Source: Undibacterium sp.
Lineage (GTDB): Bacteria > Pseudomonadota > Gammaproteobacteria > Burkholderiales > Burkholderiaceae
NCBI GenBank assembly: GCA_014376575.1
Contig: JACMRF010000132.1
Coordinates: 1 to 8,265, forward strand
DNA length: 8,265 nt
Direction of reading: 5' to 3'
Shown here: positions 1-6,705 of the stretch, in pieces
How positions within the stretch are numbered: the first letter of the stretch is position 1
Layout of the letters: every line of letters begins with the position of its first letter
Program-made: the position numbers and the translations under genes
The notes under the pieces: model-generated
Seen by the model: only the letters and a program-made list of their open reading frames with translations
The model's database searches: none
Told to the model about the DNA's origin: nothing

Positions 1-240
1 ATCAATATAAAACACCCAGGAGTGCTTAAACGGAACATTTTGCAGCCCCCAATTTTGGTGTGCCGCCCAGTTATCAAATAGACGCTGAGTGACAGTAGCG
101 CCGAACTGTCGCGCAATCACCAAGGTGTTATCTGTACTCATAGAATCATAGACGTGGATGTCATCTGACCACGATACACTTTTCAAACAAGCAGGCAAGT
201 CTTGTTGCTCATTCTTGGTGAGAATAAGTATGGAAATCAT
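1..240 (-). CDS. Family-2 glycosyltransferase, WaaE/KdtX-like, N-terminal 80 residues only
   Basis: This is the start of a GT-A fold family-2 glycosyltransferase, which would transfer a sugar from an NDP-sugar to a lipopolysaccharide core or polysaccharide acceptor at the cytoplasmic face. It opens with MISILILTKNE, a classic GT2 first beta strand. SVSWSDDIHVYDSMSTDNT follows at about residues 21-39, where Asp32 and Asp37 match the nucleotide-contacting D-S-x-S-T-D pattern of WaaE/KdtX-type enzymes. NWAAHQNWGL and a PFKHSWVFYID segment, also characteristic of that subgroup, come next, and the last visible residue (Asp80) should be the first Asp of the DxD metal-binding motif. The catalytic half and C-terminus lie outside the window. 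The ATG is 13 bases after the aldo/keto reductase stop. No Shine-Dalgarno is visible, so translation probably depends on the upstream gene. The family call is firm; the sugar donor is unknown. Confidence 0.85.
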   Translation of the reverse strand, partial: MISILILTKNEQQDLPACLKSVSWSDDIHVYDSMSTDNTLVIARQFGATVTQRLFDNWAAHQNWGLQNVPFKHSWVFYID

Positions 241-253
241 TGTATATGAAGTA

Positions 254-1198
254 TTATTTTGGGCAAACCACAGCCATTATTTGAATAACTTTTGACACCA
301 CTTGCATCATGCGGGGATTATTTTTAAATTGATTCAAGGTTTGCATATTTTTTTTAATATGTTCAGATGAAAACATTGAACATACAACAGTACCTGACTG
401 ACCAGCTAATTGCTGAGTCAAACACAACGATACGTCCGAAAGCGACGCGCCTAGTTCTTCGATAGTTTCAGCTAGCTGTAAATTTTGAAGTACAGTTTGT
501 AGCGTCGGCTTTGCGGAGAAACCACCAGCAAAGGGGCGCGTTACAATTCGCTGCCGCTTATCATTCAAAATTGCCTTGCACTGTGACAAGGTATCAATAT
601 TGCCCTCAAATTGAATAACATCACCACCCAATGCACTGGCCCATTGATAGTCCTGTGCTGTTTGATAAGCAACGCCCCACCGCCTGATTTTTCCGGAATG
701 GACACTATCGTCCATCAGGCAACATAACTCTTCCGGGTTTTTCAGTGAGGCCACATCCGGCTCATGTAGCAGATAAATGTCAATATAATCCGTCTTCATC
801 ATACGGAGTGATTCATCGAGACACTTTCGGGCATACGATACATCGAAATTGCGCTCGGCGAGCAACTGCCCTGATTTGCTTTTGAGCCTCGCTTTCAAGT
901 GCGGCATAAGTTTTGTCGCCAGCCGCGCAACTGGAATTAATGCCTTTGTAGTTAAGTTCAAGCTTGGTGGTACCACGCCAAATTTGCTTGTTACGGTAAC
1001 CTTATCACGCCGCCCCTTAATAAAGGCTCCCACTACCTGCTCAGCTCGACCAAAACCATATGAGCGCGCCGCATCGAAGTGAGTAACGCCCAGATTGAAA
1101 GCCTCAGCCATAGCTCGTAATGCTTCAGACTTACCAACTTTACCCATCACCGATGCACAGCCAAAACCCAAGGTAGAGAGTTGAATGGGGTCACGCAT
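254..1198 (-). CDS. Aldo/keto reductase, 314 residues
   Basis: This is an NAD(P)H-dependent oxidoreductase of the aldo/keto reductase superfamily, a cytoplasmic TIM barrel that interconverts carbonyls and alcohols. The full catalytic tetrad is visible: Asp42 and Tyr47 in THFDAARSYG, Lys72 in TVTSKFG, and His145 in IYLLHEPD. Length is normal for the family. I place the start at the ATG at 1196-1198. A GGGAG Shine-Dalgarno lies 7 bases upstream, the encoded protein begins just before the first barrel strand (LSTLGFGCASVMG), and this start gives an 8-base overlap with the preceding oxidoreductase gene, the same geometry as the next junction upstream. A longer reading back to 1228 would need a TTG start without a ribosome site. 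The neighbouring GMC oxidoreductase and glycosyltransferases suggest a sugar or sugar-linked carbonyl as substrate, but specificity cannot be read from the sequence. Confidence 0.9.
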   Translation of the reverse strand: MRDPIQLSTLGFGCASVMGKVGKSEALRAMAEAFNLGVTHFDAARSYGFGRAEQVVGAFIKGRRDKVTVTSKFGVVPPSLNLTTKALIPVARLATKLMPHLKARLKSKSGQLLAERNFDVSYARKCLDESLRMMKTDYIDIYLLHEPDVASLKNPEELCCLMDDSVHSGKIRRWGVAYQTAQDYQWASALGGDVIQFEGNIDTLSQCKAILNDKRQRIVTRPFAGGFSAKPTLQTVLQNLQLAETIEELGASLSDVSLCLTQQLAGQSGTVVCSMFSSEHIKKNMQTLNQFKNNPRMMQVVSKVIQIMAVVCPK

Positions 1199-2882
1199 GC
1201 AGCGGCTCCCGGTTAGTGGCGCATGCAACGATGTGTTGCGCTTGGCGAATGGCCAACGCTACTAATGCCAAGGTCGGATTCGCCTGACCCGATGTCGGAA
1301 AGGTTGCACTGCTAGCGACATAGCAGTTTGAAGTACCGTAGATTCGACCAAAGGGATCTGTCACACCAGTTGAAGAATCTGCAGCCATGCGCAAAGTGCC
1401 AATTTGGTGAAATCCATCAACGGCCTGTTCTTGAATGGTTTGTTTCAACTCTGCTGGTGTGTAACGATAAATCAGTCGACCTATGCCATTCTTTTGCAAG
1501 GCCGTGTCCAATACTTCATGCGCCCGAATAACGGACTCAATATCTTGCTGCGACCATTCGAGTGCGATGCGTGCCCTGCGAAGACCTTGCACGTCTGCCT
1601 CATCGGACAAGGTAATTGTACTGTTCCAGTTCGGTACCTGTTCAGCGTGGTAGTGAAGAGCGTATCGGTTGGCGCCGCTAAATGTAAAAAAACCTGGCAA
1701 GCGTGGCTTGGCCAAATAACGTTGATAAAAAAACCTAGCACAGAATAATGATGTGTTTAGCGGGCTGCGCAAGCAGTTCCAGACATGGTGCATTCTTTGC
1801 TTCGCCTGCTCACCAGCTACACGTTTGCGAATGGCGTCTGGCACCAGCAGCCTACCAAGCCAAGGGGCGGTCAAAGCCAGATAAGCAGCAGACAATACTC
1901 CACTGCTGTGACGCCAATCCGATAAGGGCGCGTTATCCAACCAAAAGGCAATATTCAAAAGACTCTCTTTGCGTAAGGTAGCCGGACGTAAGGTAATGCG
2001 GCGTCTTACATAAACGCGGCCATCTTTCTCAAACCCGTACAGCGTCTCCTCGGGATCACCTGACAATTCAATATCAGCGATTTTTCCTGATGGATGACCC
2101 ATGTAGTAGCGCCCCACAAGCCCGGCTGAAATGAGCTTCAACCCCAAAGGGTCGCGGATTGAATTGAGCACAAGGCGCGTACATTCAACGCCACCACAAG
2201 CCAGAACAAAAAACTGTGCCTTAATGCTCGAAGGCTCTGATTGCCCCGCTTCAGTCGATTGAATAAGGGCCTCTGACACAGAACCATCCAACTCGACTTG
2301 ACGCAAACCAACGCAAGTCAGCCCGGTTAAAACAGTAATACGCGGATGTGATTGGGCCTTGCTTTTGTGTGAAACCCACACATTGGGTTCGCAGCTCCAG
2401 CGTTCCAACTCGGTCGCGCAAAGTGTGTCAGTGTCCTTAAAGTTTGCACTTAACTGCTGCCTACATGTTGCCAAATGTTCACTGGTGCTAACTGTAAAGT
2501 TCGCATCACCCACACCCAGAATCTCGCATGCGCGTTGATAAAACGGTCGTAAATCGGTAGCGGTCAGCGGCCAGCCCGATTCAGCAACAAATTCACGCCC
2601 TTCAAAATCTATGGAATCCAATGGAACACAGCGGCCACCCCACAGTGCAGAAGTACCACCAAGCCCCCTGCGCACTGCATCAGCCATGGCGCTGTGCGAT
2701 CCAATACTGGTGATTTCTGCGTCTGAAAGCCGCTGAGCCAGAGGGTTATAGCCTTCCGTCCCACTTTCGACCAGAACAACAGATAAACCGCGTTCCGCCA
2801 ACTCCATTGCAGCTGTGAGTCCCGCAGGGCCTGCACCCACCACACACGCGTCATATAAAAGCATAGCTGAATGTTCAATCAT
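1191..2882 (-). CDS. GMC-family FAD-dependent oxidoreductase, 563 residues
   Basis: This is a flavoprotein of the glucose-methanol-choline oxidoreductase family, expected to oxidise a primary or secondary alcohol (often a sugar hydroxyl) using FAD. The N-terminal dinucleotide-binding fold has GAGPAG at residues 16-21 and the ribose-binding Glu39 in LVESG. GLGGTSALWGG at 73-83 is the FAD-covering loop signature. The C-terminal GMC domain has FHQIGTLRM, with His492 as the probable catalytic His. It is followed by the second FAD-binding stretch VASSATFPTSGQANPTLALV, with Asn535 as the likely pairing residue. No signal peptide is apparent, so it is probably cytoplasmic. The ATG overlaps the acetyltransferase stop by 8 bases (ATGATTGA), implying translational coupling. 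An internal Met7 could be the true start; nothing decides it. The family is certain, the substrate unknown. GMC enzymes are not a standard part of polysaccharide clusters, and pairing with the downstream reductase suggests an oxidation-reduction step on a sugar. Confidence 0.92.
   Translation of the reverse strand: MIEHSAMLLYDACVVGAGPAGLTAAMELAERGLSVVLVESGTEGYNPLAQRLSDAEITSIGSHSAMADAVRRGLGGTSALWGGRCVPLDSIDFEGREFVAESGWPLTATDLRPFYQRACEILGVGDANFTVSTSEHLATCRQQLSANFKDTDTLCATELERWSCEPNVWVSHKSKAQSHPRITVLTGLTCVGLRQVELDGSVSEALIQSTEAGQSEPSSIKAQFFVLACGGVECTRLVLNSIRDPLGLKLISAGLVGRYYMGHPSGKIADIELSGDPEETLYGFEKDGRVYVRRRITLRPATLRKESLLNIAFWLDNAPLSDWRHSSGVLSAAYLALTAPWLGRLLVPDAIRKRVAGEQAKQRMHHVWNCLRSPLNTSLFCARFFYQRYLAKPRLPGFFTFSGANRYALHYHAEQVPNWNSTITLSDEADVQGLRRARIALEWSQQDIESVIRAHEVLDTALQKNGIGRLIYRYTPAELKQTIQEQAVDGFHQIGTLRMAADSSTGVTDPFGRIYGTSNCYVASSATFPTSGQANPTLALVALAIRQAQHIVACATNREPLHA
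1206..1210 (-). promoter_or_regulatory. Shine-Dalgarno that fixes the aldo/keto reductase start
   Basis: GGGAG on the minus strand stands 7 bases before the ATG at 1198, inside the end of the GMC oxidoreductase gene. It is the clearest ribosome-binding site in the cluster and favours this ATG over the in-frame TTG at 1228. Confidence 0.6.
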
Positions 2883-3441
2883 TTATTTCAGGGCGCGAGC
2901 GGAGAAAAGTTGCCGGGTTGCCAGCATAAATCGCCCAAGGCTGCAAGTCTCGGTGGGCCACAGCCGCTGCCGCCAGGATCGCTCCCTCGGATATTAAAAC
3001 ACCCGGACCAACGAAGGCATCTGCGCAGACCCAAGCACGCCGCCCGATGCTAATCGGCTTGGCTGCCAAGGGAAACGCCGGATCGAGATAGTCATGAGTC
3101 CCAGTGCACAAATGTACGCCCTGAGAAACTATTGCGCGGATGCCGATGTTGACCGGTGCAATGTTGTAGCAGATTACTCCTCTAGCCAGCGTTCCATAGT
3201 CTTCGACGGCCAGGTTCCACGGAGCCCATATTTCTACGTTAGGATAGATGTAGGCTTTCCATGAAACTTGCGCCCCGAACATTCTTAAAAGAGCAATACG
3301 CCATCGGTGCGCCTGCGGCGGTGTCCATCTGGCTGCGATCAGCCAAGTAATTTTCCACAAAACCCTTTTTAAACGGTTTTCAAAGCTAAAGGTGGGGCCA
3401 GTAAAGCCCCGCTTGTTCAGCAACAAGTCCAGCTTATTCAT
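2875..3441 (-). CDS. WcaF-like hexapeptide-repeat acetyltransferase, 188 residues
   Basis: This is an acyl-CoA-dependent O-acetyltransferase of the left-handed beta-helix superfamily, close to the colanic-acid WcaF type, which modifies sugars of an exopolysaccharide repeat unit. Residues 1-55 form the helical N-terminal region typical of WcaF-like proteins (WxITWxxxARWTPPQAHRWR). From about residue 56 the hexapeptide-repeat strands run through VNIGIRAIVSQGVHL. The catalytic His is most likely His116 in CTGTHDY, followed by PISIGRRAWVCADAFVGPGV and the closing AIYAGNPA (170-177), the usual end of this fold. No membrane segments are evident. The ATG shares ATGA with the stop of the small upstream ORF, and the stop lies inside the start of the GMC gene, so translation is probably coupled on both sides. 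Its GC content is well above that of the glycosyltransferases upstream. The subfamily is confident; the acceptor sugar is unknown. Confidence 0.88.
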   Translation of the reverse strand: MNKLDLLLNKRGFTGPTFSFENRLKRVLWKITWLIAARWTPPQAHRWRIALLRMFGAQVSWKAYIYPNVEIWAPWNLAVEDYGTLARGVICYNIAPVNIGIRAIVSQGVHLCTGTHDYLDPAFPLAAKPISIGRRAWVCADAFVGPGVLISEGAILAAAAVAHRDLQPWAIYAGNPATFLRSRPEIND

Positions 3442-3608
3442 AGTGCAAGTGCATCATCACTGGTTTTTGGGATAAGCATTTCACCACCGGATCGCGCCAA
3501 TTGCTCATAAGCCCAGGTATCCAGACCCAGCCAGCACGGCCAGTTGGATACTGTGCATGGGGTGGTGTTTAACCCCAAAAAAAAGCGGTGTCTGGCATAG
3601 CTCATCAT
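3438..3608 (-). CDS. Unrecognised 56-residue ORF overlapped by both neighbours
   Basis: A short reading frame fills the space between the glycosyltransferase and the WcaF-like gene exactly. Its ATG at 3608 shares ATGA with the glycosyltransferase stop (a second ATG follows immediately at 3605), and its TGA shares ATGA with the acetyltransferase start. The product begins MMSYARHRFFLGLNTTPC and contains two Cys, four Trp (NWPCW, TWAY) and an acidic tail (TSDDALAL). It has no transmembrane segment or signal peptide. A sampled line inside it is 62% GC, against 37% in the gene just upstream. I do not recognise a family. The perfect double overlap argues for a translated small gene. The alternative is that it is the preserved C-terminal end of a larger gene, possibly an enzyme, whose front was replaced when the AT-rich glycosyltransferase arrived. 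No Shine-Dalgarno is visible, so coupling to the upstream gene would be needed. Confidence 0.6.
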   Translation of the reverse strand: MMSYARHRFFLGLNTTPCTVSNWPCWLGLDTWAYEQLARSGGEMLIPKTSDDALAL

Positions 3609-4666
3609 TTGGCAGAAAAGAAATTCGACGCAATATTAATTCTTGTTGCAATCTTTTTCTCCTCTAGTTCAGCAATTTTATTAACATCAGTAATTGCAAT
3701 GTATTCCTCAAAGAACTTTTTCAACTCAACATCACCAATAGTGCGAGCAATCGCAGAAAACATCTCTCTACAGTAAAAGTGGTTCAGCATGTGCGGTGCC
3801 ATAGTTCTCTGCTTGAACTTCAAGGCCATATATTTATAGTCAAATAAATCATAATGCAAAACATGACCACGATAAATATTTTGAGGATTTCTTTTATACT
3901 TAATCCATTTATGAATTACAAAATTGAACTCTTGGTGGTTTTTTGTTCTAATGAATGCCTTATGATTCCAATAGCCCAAGTAATAACTAGCGGGAATACT
4001 TTCACCGTTTATTGGGTTTACCATTAATCTTGGCAGAGAATTTAAAAATCGTAATCGATAAAACCAATAATCAAACCATGCTAACCGTCTACTATTTTTT
4101 AATACTCTCCTAAGAAAAGCGCTTGCGTAGCGAAAAACAAACTCTGTTTTAGGAAATCTATTAAGAAATATTGTACAAGTTAGGAAAGGATTATCTGATT
4201 CAGCGCAGGTAGGTATGACTTCCAAATTCCGCATCAGTACTTGATCAACTTTAGAAGGTAATTGTTGTAAAAAATTAGGTATTAAATTGGCGTTTACGTG
4301 ATCGCTAAAACCCATAAAAAGCAGCTCGTCTGGATCAATACATGTAATCCAATCAACACCTTGGTTCAAGGCTTTATTGCAGGCAAAGTATGTATTAATG
4401 CGTTTGCGGACATCCATATCCGATTCCCAAAAAGGCAAAATATCCGCAATCCATTTCGGCAAATTATCTTCCACGCAGGGCTTAGTGCTTGCAATCACCT
4501 CTACCCGATCCAAATCTTTAATTAACTCCACTGTATTATCGGTAGTTCCATCGAGATATACATAGATTTGAGAACACCCTGCTGCCAAGTGATACTTGAT
4601 GGCATGCGGTAATAGCCTTGACTCATTTTTAACAGTATAGATTATTGCAAATTTAGATTGGATCAT
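3605..4666 (-). CDS. Glycosyltransferase, Glyco_tranf_2_4 / GT92-like, 353 residues
   Basis: This is a predicted GT-A type glycosyltransferase resembling the Glyco_tranf_2_4 and GT92 groups rather than ordinary GT2. It starts with FAIIYTVKNESRLLPHAIKYHLAAG at about residues 6-30, the 'new, more distant' first strand and helix of these families. VYLDGTTDNT follows at 36-45. The metal-binding motif is IDPDELL at 110-116 (Asp111, Asp113, Glu114). Late motifs are NHKAFIR near 234-240 and GHVLHYDLFDYKYM near 267-280, where His268 and His271 correspond to conserved C-terminal histidines. The C-terminal 30 residues are charged and helical. No membrane segments are seen, so it probably acts in the cytoplasm on an undecaprenyl- or lipid-linked acceptor. 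The gene is markedly AT-rich. It follows a 387-base non-coding gap, so it may have its own promoter. Its TGA overlaps the start of the small downstream ORF. Donor and linkage are unknown. Confidence 0.83.
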   Translation of the reverse strand: MIQSKFAIIYTVKNESRLLPHAIKYHLAAGCSQIYVYLDGTTDNTVELIKDLDRVEVIASTKPCVEDNLPKWIADILPFWESDMDVRKRINTYFACNKALNQGVDWITCIDPDELLFMGFSDHVNANLIPNFLQQLPSKVDQVLMRNLEVIPTCAESDNPFLTCTIFLNRFPKTEFVFRYASAFLRRVLKNSRRLAWFDYWFYRLRFLNSLPRLMVNPINGESIPASYYLGYWNHKAFIRTKNHQEFNFVIHKWIKYKRNPQNIYRGHVLHYDLFDYKYMALKFKQRTMAPHMLNHFYCREMFSAIARTIGDVELKKFFEEYIAITDVNKIAELEEKKIATRINIASNFFSAK

Positions 4667-4736
4667 ATTATTACTAAAAGATAAGCGACTTTAACAAAGT
4701 AAATAATTTAACTACTTCGAAGAAAAATCCACACTA

Positions 4737-4765
4737 TCAATACTGGCGTAGGTCGAACAATTCAA
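4737..4765 (-). promoter_or_regulatory. Candidate sigma70-type promoter for the 3605-4666 gene
   Basis: On the minus strand TTGAAT (4760-4765) and TATTGA (4737-4742) are separated by exactly 17 bases, about 70 bases before the glycosyltransferase ATG. The -35 box is good and the -10 box is mediocre. In DNA this AT-rich such matches arise by chance, so this is only a candidate. Confidence 0.25.
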
Positions 4766-5023
4766 ATGACCCATATCCACCAAAGCATATTTTACAGTTA
4801 ACTCGACATTTGCACTTTGCTATTTTAAAATTTCATGCAAAAAGCGTAAGCTAAATAAATTCGTTGGGCAGGAACAACTAAGAATATGTGTTTCAAATTA
4901 GAATAGAAAATACATTAAATTAGCCTGAGTTTAGTAATTTTGGAGGTTTTTTTAAATGGTTTAGAGTTTTCACTATTAAATCAAATAAAAAGTATTAGAA
5001 CTACCCCAAAAAACTACCCGTAA

Positions 5024-5037
5024 GTGTAAATTTGCAC
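5024..5037. repeat. Short imperfect palindrome GTGTAAATTTGCAC
   Basis: The two halves of this 14-base site mirror each other except for one T/G position. It lies 16 bases downstream of the acyltransferase stop. The shape would suit a dimeric regulator site or a weak hairpin, but there is no adjacent T-run for a terminator, and nothing identifies a binder. Confidence 0.25.
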
Positions 5038-5053
5038 GACCACAGATTGTGCG

Positions 5054-5722
5054 TCAAATAACAAATCCTTTTTCACGATTGAAGTATGCAGAAGCTGGAT
5101 CTAGCGTTTTTATGAAACGCGCTGGATTACCTGCGTACAGGCAATATTGATCTAAATATTTTTTGTTGAGAATCGATCCAGCTCCCAAAACAGAGAAGGA
5201 TGGCAAACTTGACCCTGGTAAAAGAATGGATCCAGTACCAACAAAAGTGTAATCGCCGATTTCAATTCCTCGACTAACTTGGCGAGATGTAGCGATAGAG
5301 ATGCTGTGAGTAAGCAATTGACTTCTAAAGCCAGCCACTGTCGCAAATTTACCAATTAAAATAGAGTCAGTACAGTCAATTAAATGGCGATTAGTAATTG
5401 CCGCATGGTCTGCAAGCATTAATGCAGGCACCCTATCTATCTGATCAACAAAATGTAATGAGTCCGTGTTTTTGGGAAAGCCGGATATCCAATTCAAACT
5501 TCCAATAGACGCTGACTCGGCAATCGAAACTTTGGCAACACCTTTGATCACATTCAGGTGTCCGATCTTAGAATCTTTTCCCATTGACAGGTGACCAGGC
5601 ATCACAAGTGACATCCCAATCCTAGCGGTTTCGTGTATTTCGAAACCAAACAATTTTATATAGATAAAACGTTTGATTTTTGCGGGCATAAGAACTAGAA
5701 AAAACGCTAAGGTTAATTTCAT
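5054..5722 (-). CDS. Left-handed beta-helix (hexapeptide-repeat) acyltransferase, 222 residues
   Basis: This is a second, different acyltransferase of the hexapeptide-repeat superfamily, probably acetylating or otherwise acylating a sugar of the cluster's glycan. After a hydrophobic start (LAFFLVLMPAKIKRFIYIKLFG, about 5-26), possibly a membrane-associating helix, repeat strands begin at IHETARIGMSLVMPG (29-43). They continue through KIGHLNVIKG and ASIGSLNWISG. A non-repeat insertion at about 82-112 is followed by ILIGKFATVAGFRSQLLTHSI (121-141), where His139 is the best catalytic candidate. The ending IEIGDYTFVGTGSILLPG and LYAGNPARFIK is typical of the fold. The ATG overlaps the upstream glycosyltransferase stop by one base (TAATG) and lacks its own Shine-Dalgarno, so it is translationally coupled. 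It is only distantly similar to the WcaF-like protein at 2875-3441, so the two are not recent duplicates. Acyl donor and acceptor are unknown. Confidence 0.85.
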   Translation of the reverse strand: MKLTLAFFLVLMPAKIKRFIYIKLFGFEIHETARIGMSLVMPGHLSMGKDSKIGHLNVIKGVAKVSIAESASIGSLNWISGFPKNTDSLHFVDQIDRVPALMLADHAAITNRHLIDCTDSILIGKFATVAGFRSQLLTHSISIATSRQVSRGIEIGDYTFVGTGSILLPGSSLPSFSVLGAGSILNKKYLDQYCLYAGNPARFIKTLDPASAYFNREKGFVI

Positions 5723-6522
5723 TATTTTTGAGTACCAAAAATCGGACCGTACTTAAGACGCTCAAAAGTCGCCACTGGATTTTTTAAATGCTTCTTAATT
5801 CTATAATATAGTCTCAAAAAATCGTCATTCTTTTTATATGGTCTATGCATTATTCTCTCAAACATTCTGTGGGTGTACTCCATATGCAAGTCAGAAAGAC
5901 GACCTGTTCCCGTGATAGATTGCCCATGAACGCGATAACAGCTTAAAAATTTATTAAGCATTTCTATACGAGCACCTGCTAGAGCCATATCAATCAAAAG
6001 CTCTCCATCCCAATTTGACAGGTTATCTGAATTGAAACCAGACGTTAACTTATACGTTTCACGCCTGAAAAAGGTTGATGGCTGGACTACCAGAGATGCG
6101 CCATACGCAGCCGCCTTGATAGAAAATGAATCAGAAAATACGCGTCTCTTGTAATTTGAATTTTCATCAATTATGTGCCCATGCCCGCATACAATATCAG
6201 TAAAATATTTTTCCGAGAAAACTTTAGCTACAGTTGTAAATGCGTGGGGGAGAAGTACATCATCACTATTTAAATAGCAAAAAATATCACCTGTCGCCCT
6301 ACCAAAGCCAATGTTTAATCCATCTGCCGGTCCCTTGTCTTTTTGGAAAATTTTAATGATTCGGTCACCATAAGATTCAATGACAGCCCGACTACCATCA
6401 GTACTGCCTGGATCGACAATAAAATATTCAAAATTCTTATAATCTTGCAACATAACAGAGTCAATGCATTCACGCAGATATTTTGCCTGATTAAATGAAA
6501 TAGTAACTATTGAAATTTTCAT
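5722..6522 (-). CDS. Family-2 glycosyltransferase (WcaA-like), 266 residues
   Basis: This is a GT-A fold family-2 glycosyltransferase expected to add a hexose or related sugar to a lipid-linked repeat unit in the cytoplasm. The protein starts MKISIVTISFNQAKYLRECI, the first strand and helix of this family. IVDPGSTDGS at 35-44 supplies the nucleotide-contacting Asp (Asp37, Asp42). KGPADGLNIGFGRATGD follows at 63-79. The DxD-equivalent is NSDD at 85-88, and NWDGELLIDMALAG, near 168-181, supplies the acidic catalytic-base motif. The C-terminus is basic and helical without clear membrane segments. The length is complete for the class. The ATG lies 30 bases from the end of an insertion-sequence relic, and only a very poor ribosome site (AAGAACTTTT) precedes it. 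It is the first cluster gene visible in the direction of transcription. Donor and linkage cannot be deduced. Confidence 0.9.
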   Translation of the reverse strand: MKISIVTISFNQAKYLRECIDSVMLQDYKNFEYFIVDPGSTDGSRAVIESYGDRIIKIFQKDKGPADGLNIGFGRATGDIFCYLNSDDVLLPHAFTTVAKVFSEKYFTDIVCGHGHIIDENSNYKRRVFSDSFSIKAAAYGASLVVQPSTFFRRETYKLTSGFNSDNLSNWDGELLIDMALAGARIEMLNKFLSCYRVHGQSITGTGRLSDLHMEYTHRMFERIMHRPYKKNDDFLRLYYRIKKHLKNPVATFERLKYGPIFGTQK

Positions 6523-6552
6523 TAAAAGTTCTTATAGAATTCGTATTTTTGC

Positions 6553-6568
6553 GGGACGGTCTGAATAA
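6553..6568. repeat. Right terminal inverted repeat of the IS relic
   Basis: GGGACGGTCTGAATAA, read inwards from 6553, closely resembles the terminal repeat of IS5 as I remember it (GGAAGGTGCGAATAAG; about 12 of 15 aligned positions agree). It sits about 140 bases beyond the transposase stop, a plausible distance. The outer flank does not show an obvious YTAR target. Confidence 0.55.
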
Positions 6569-6705
6569 TTGCTGGCAATTGGCGCGGTAAGTTTTTAAAG
6601 TTAAAGTTATGGGATATCACTCAAAACCTCTCAAATCCGCTCATTTTTACCGTCAATTTTTAACGTTTTCCCCTTTGCCAGAGCCAAATTTTTTTTCGGT
6701 CGCGC

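Larger units (their letters stand above)
4667..5053. other. AT-rich intergenic region, no recognisable gene
   Basis: This 387-base gap breaks an otherwise tightly packed gene series. One sampled line (4921-4980) is only 16/60 GC. I see no credible coding stretch, RNA gene or strong terminator on either strand. It holds a weak promoter candidate for the downstream glycosyltransferase and one short imperfect palindrome (5024-5037). The most likely reading is a regulatory spacer or the decayed remains of something lost, and sequence alone does not decide between them. Confidence 0.6.

Noticed and set aside
1404..1748. Plus- and minus-strand open frames of 86-114 codons within 1404-1748
   Set aside because: They lie wholly inside the GMC oxidoreductase gene in other frames and lack family features.
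2609..2878. Minus-strand 89-codon frame starting near the GMC start
   Set aside because: It is a frame-shifted shadow of the FAD-binding domain, whose GAGPAG and GLGGTSALWGG motifs lie in the main frame.
4942..4964. GGAGG followed by an ATG on the plus strand
   Set aside because: The ATG is followed by GTT TAG, so it would encode two residues only; probably chance in a T-rich tract.
5038..5056. Possible terminator after the acyltransferase gene
   Set aside because: The only nearby pairing is a 4-bp GCAC/GTGC stem, and no T-run follows at a suitable distance.
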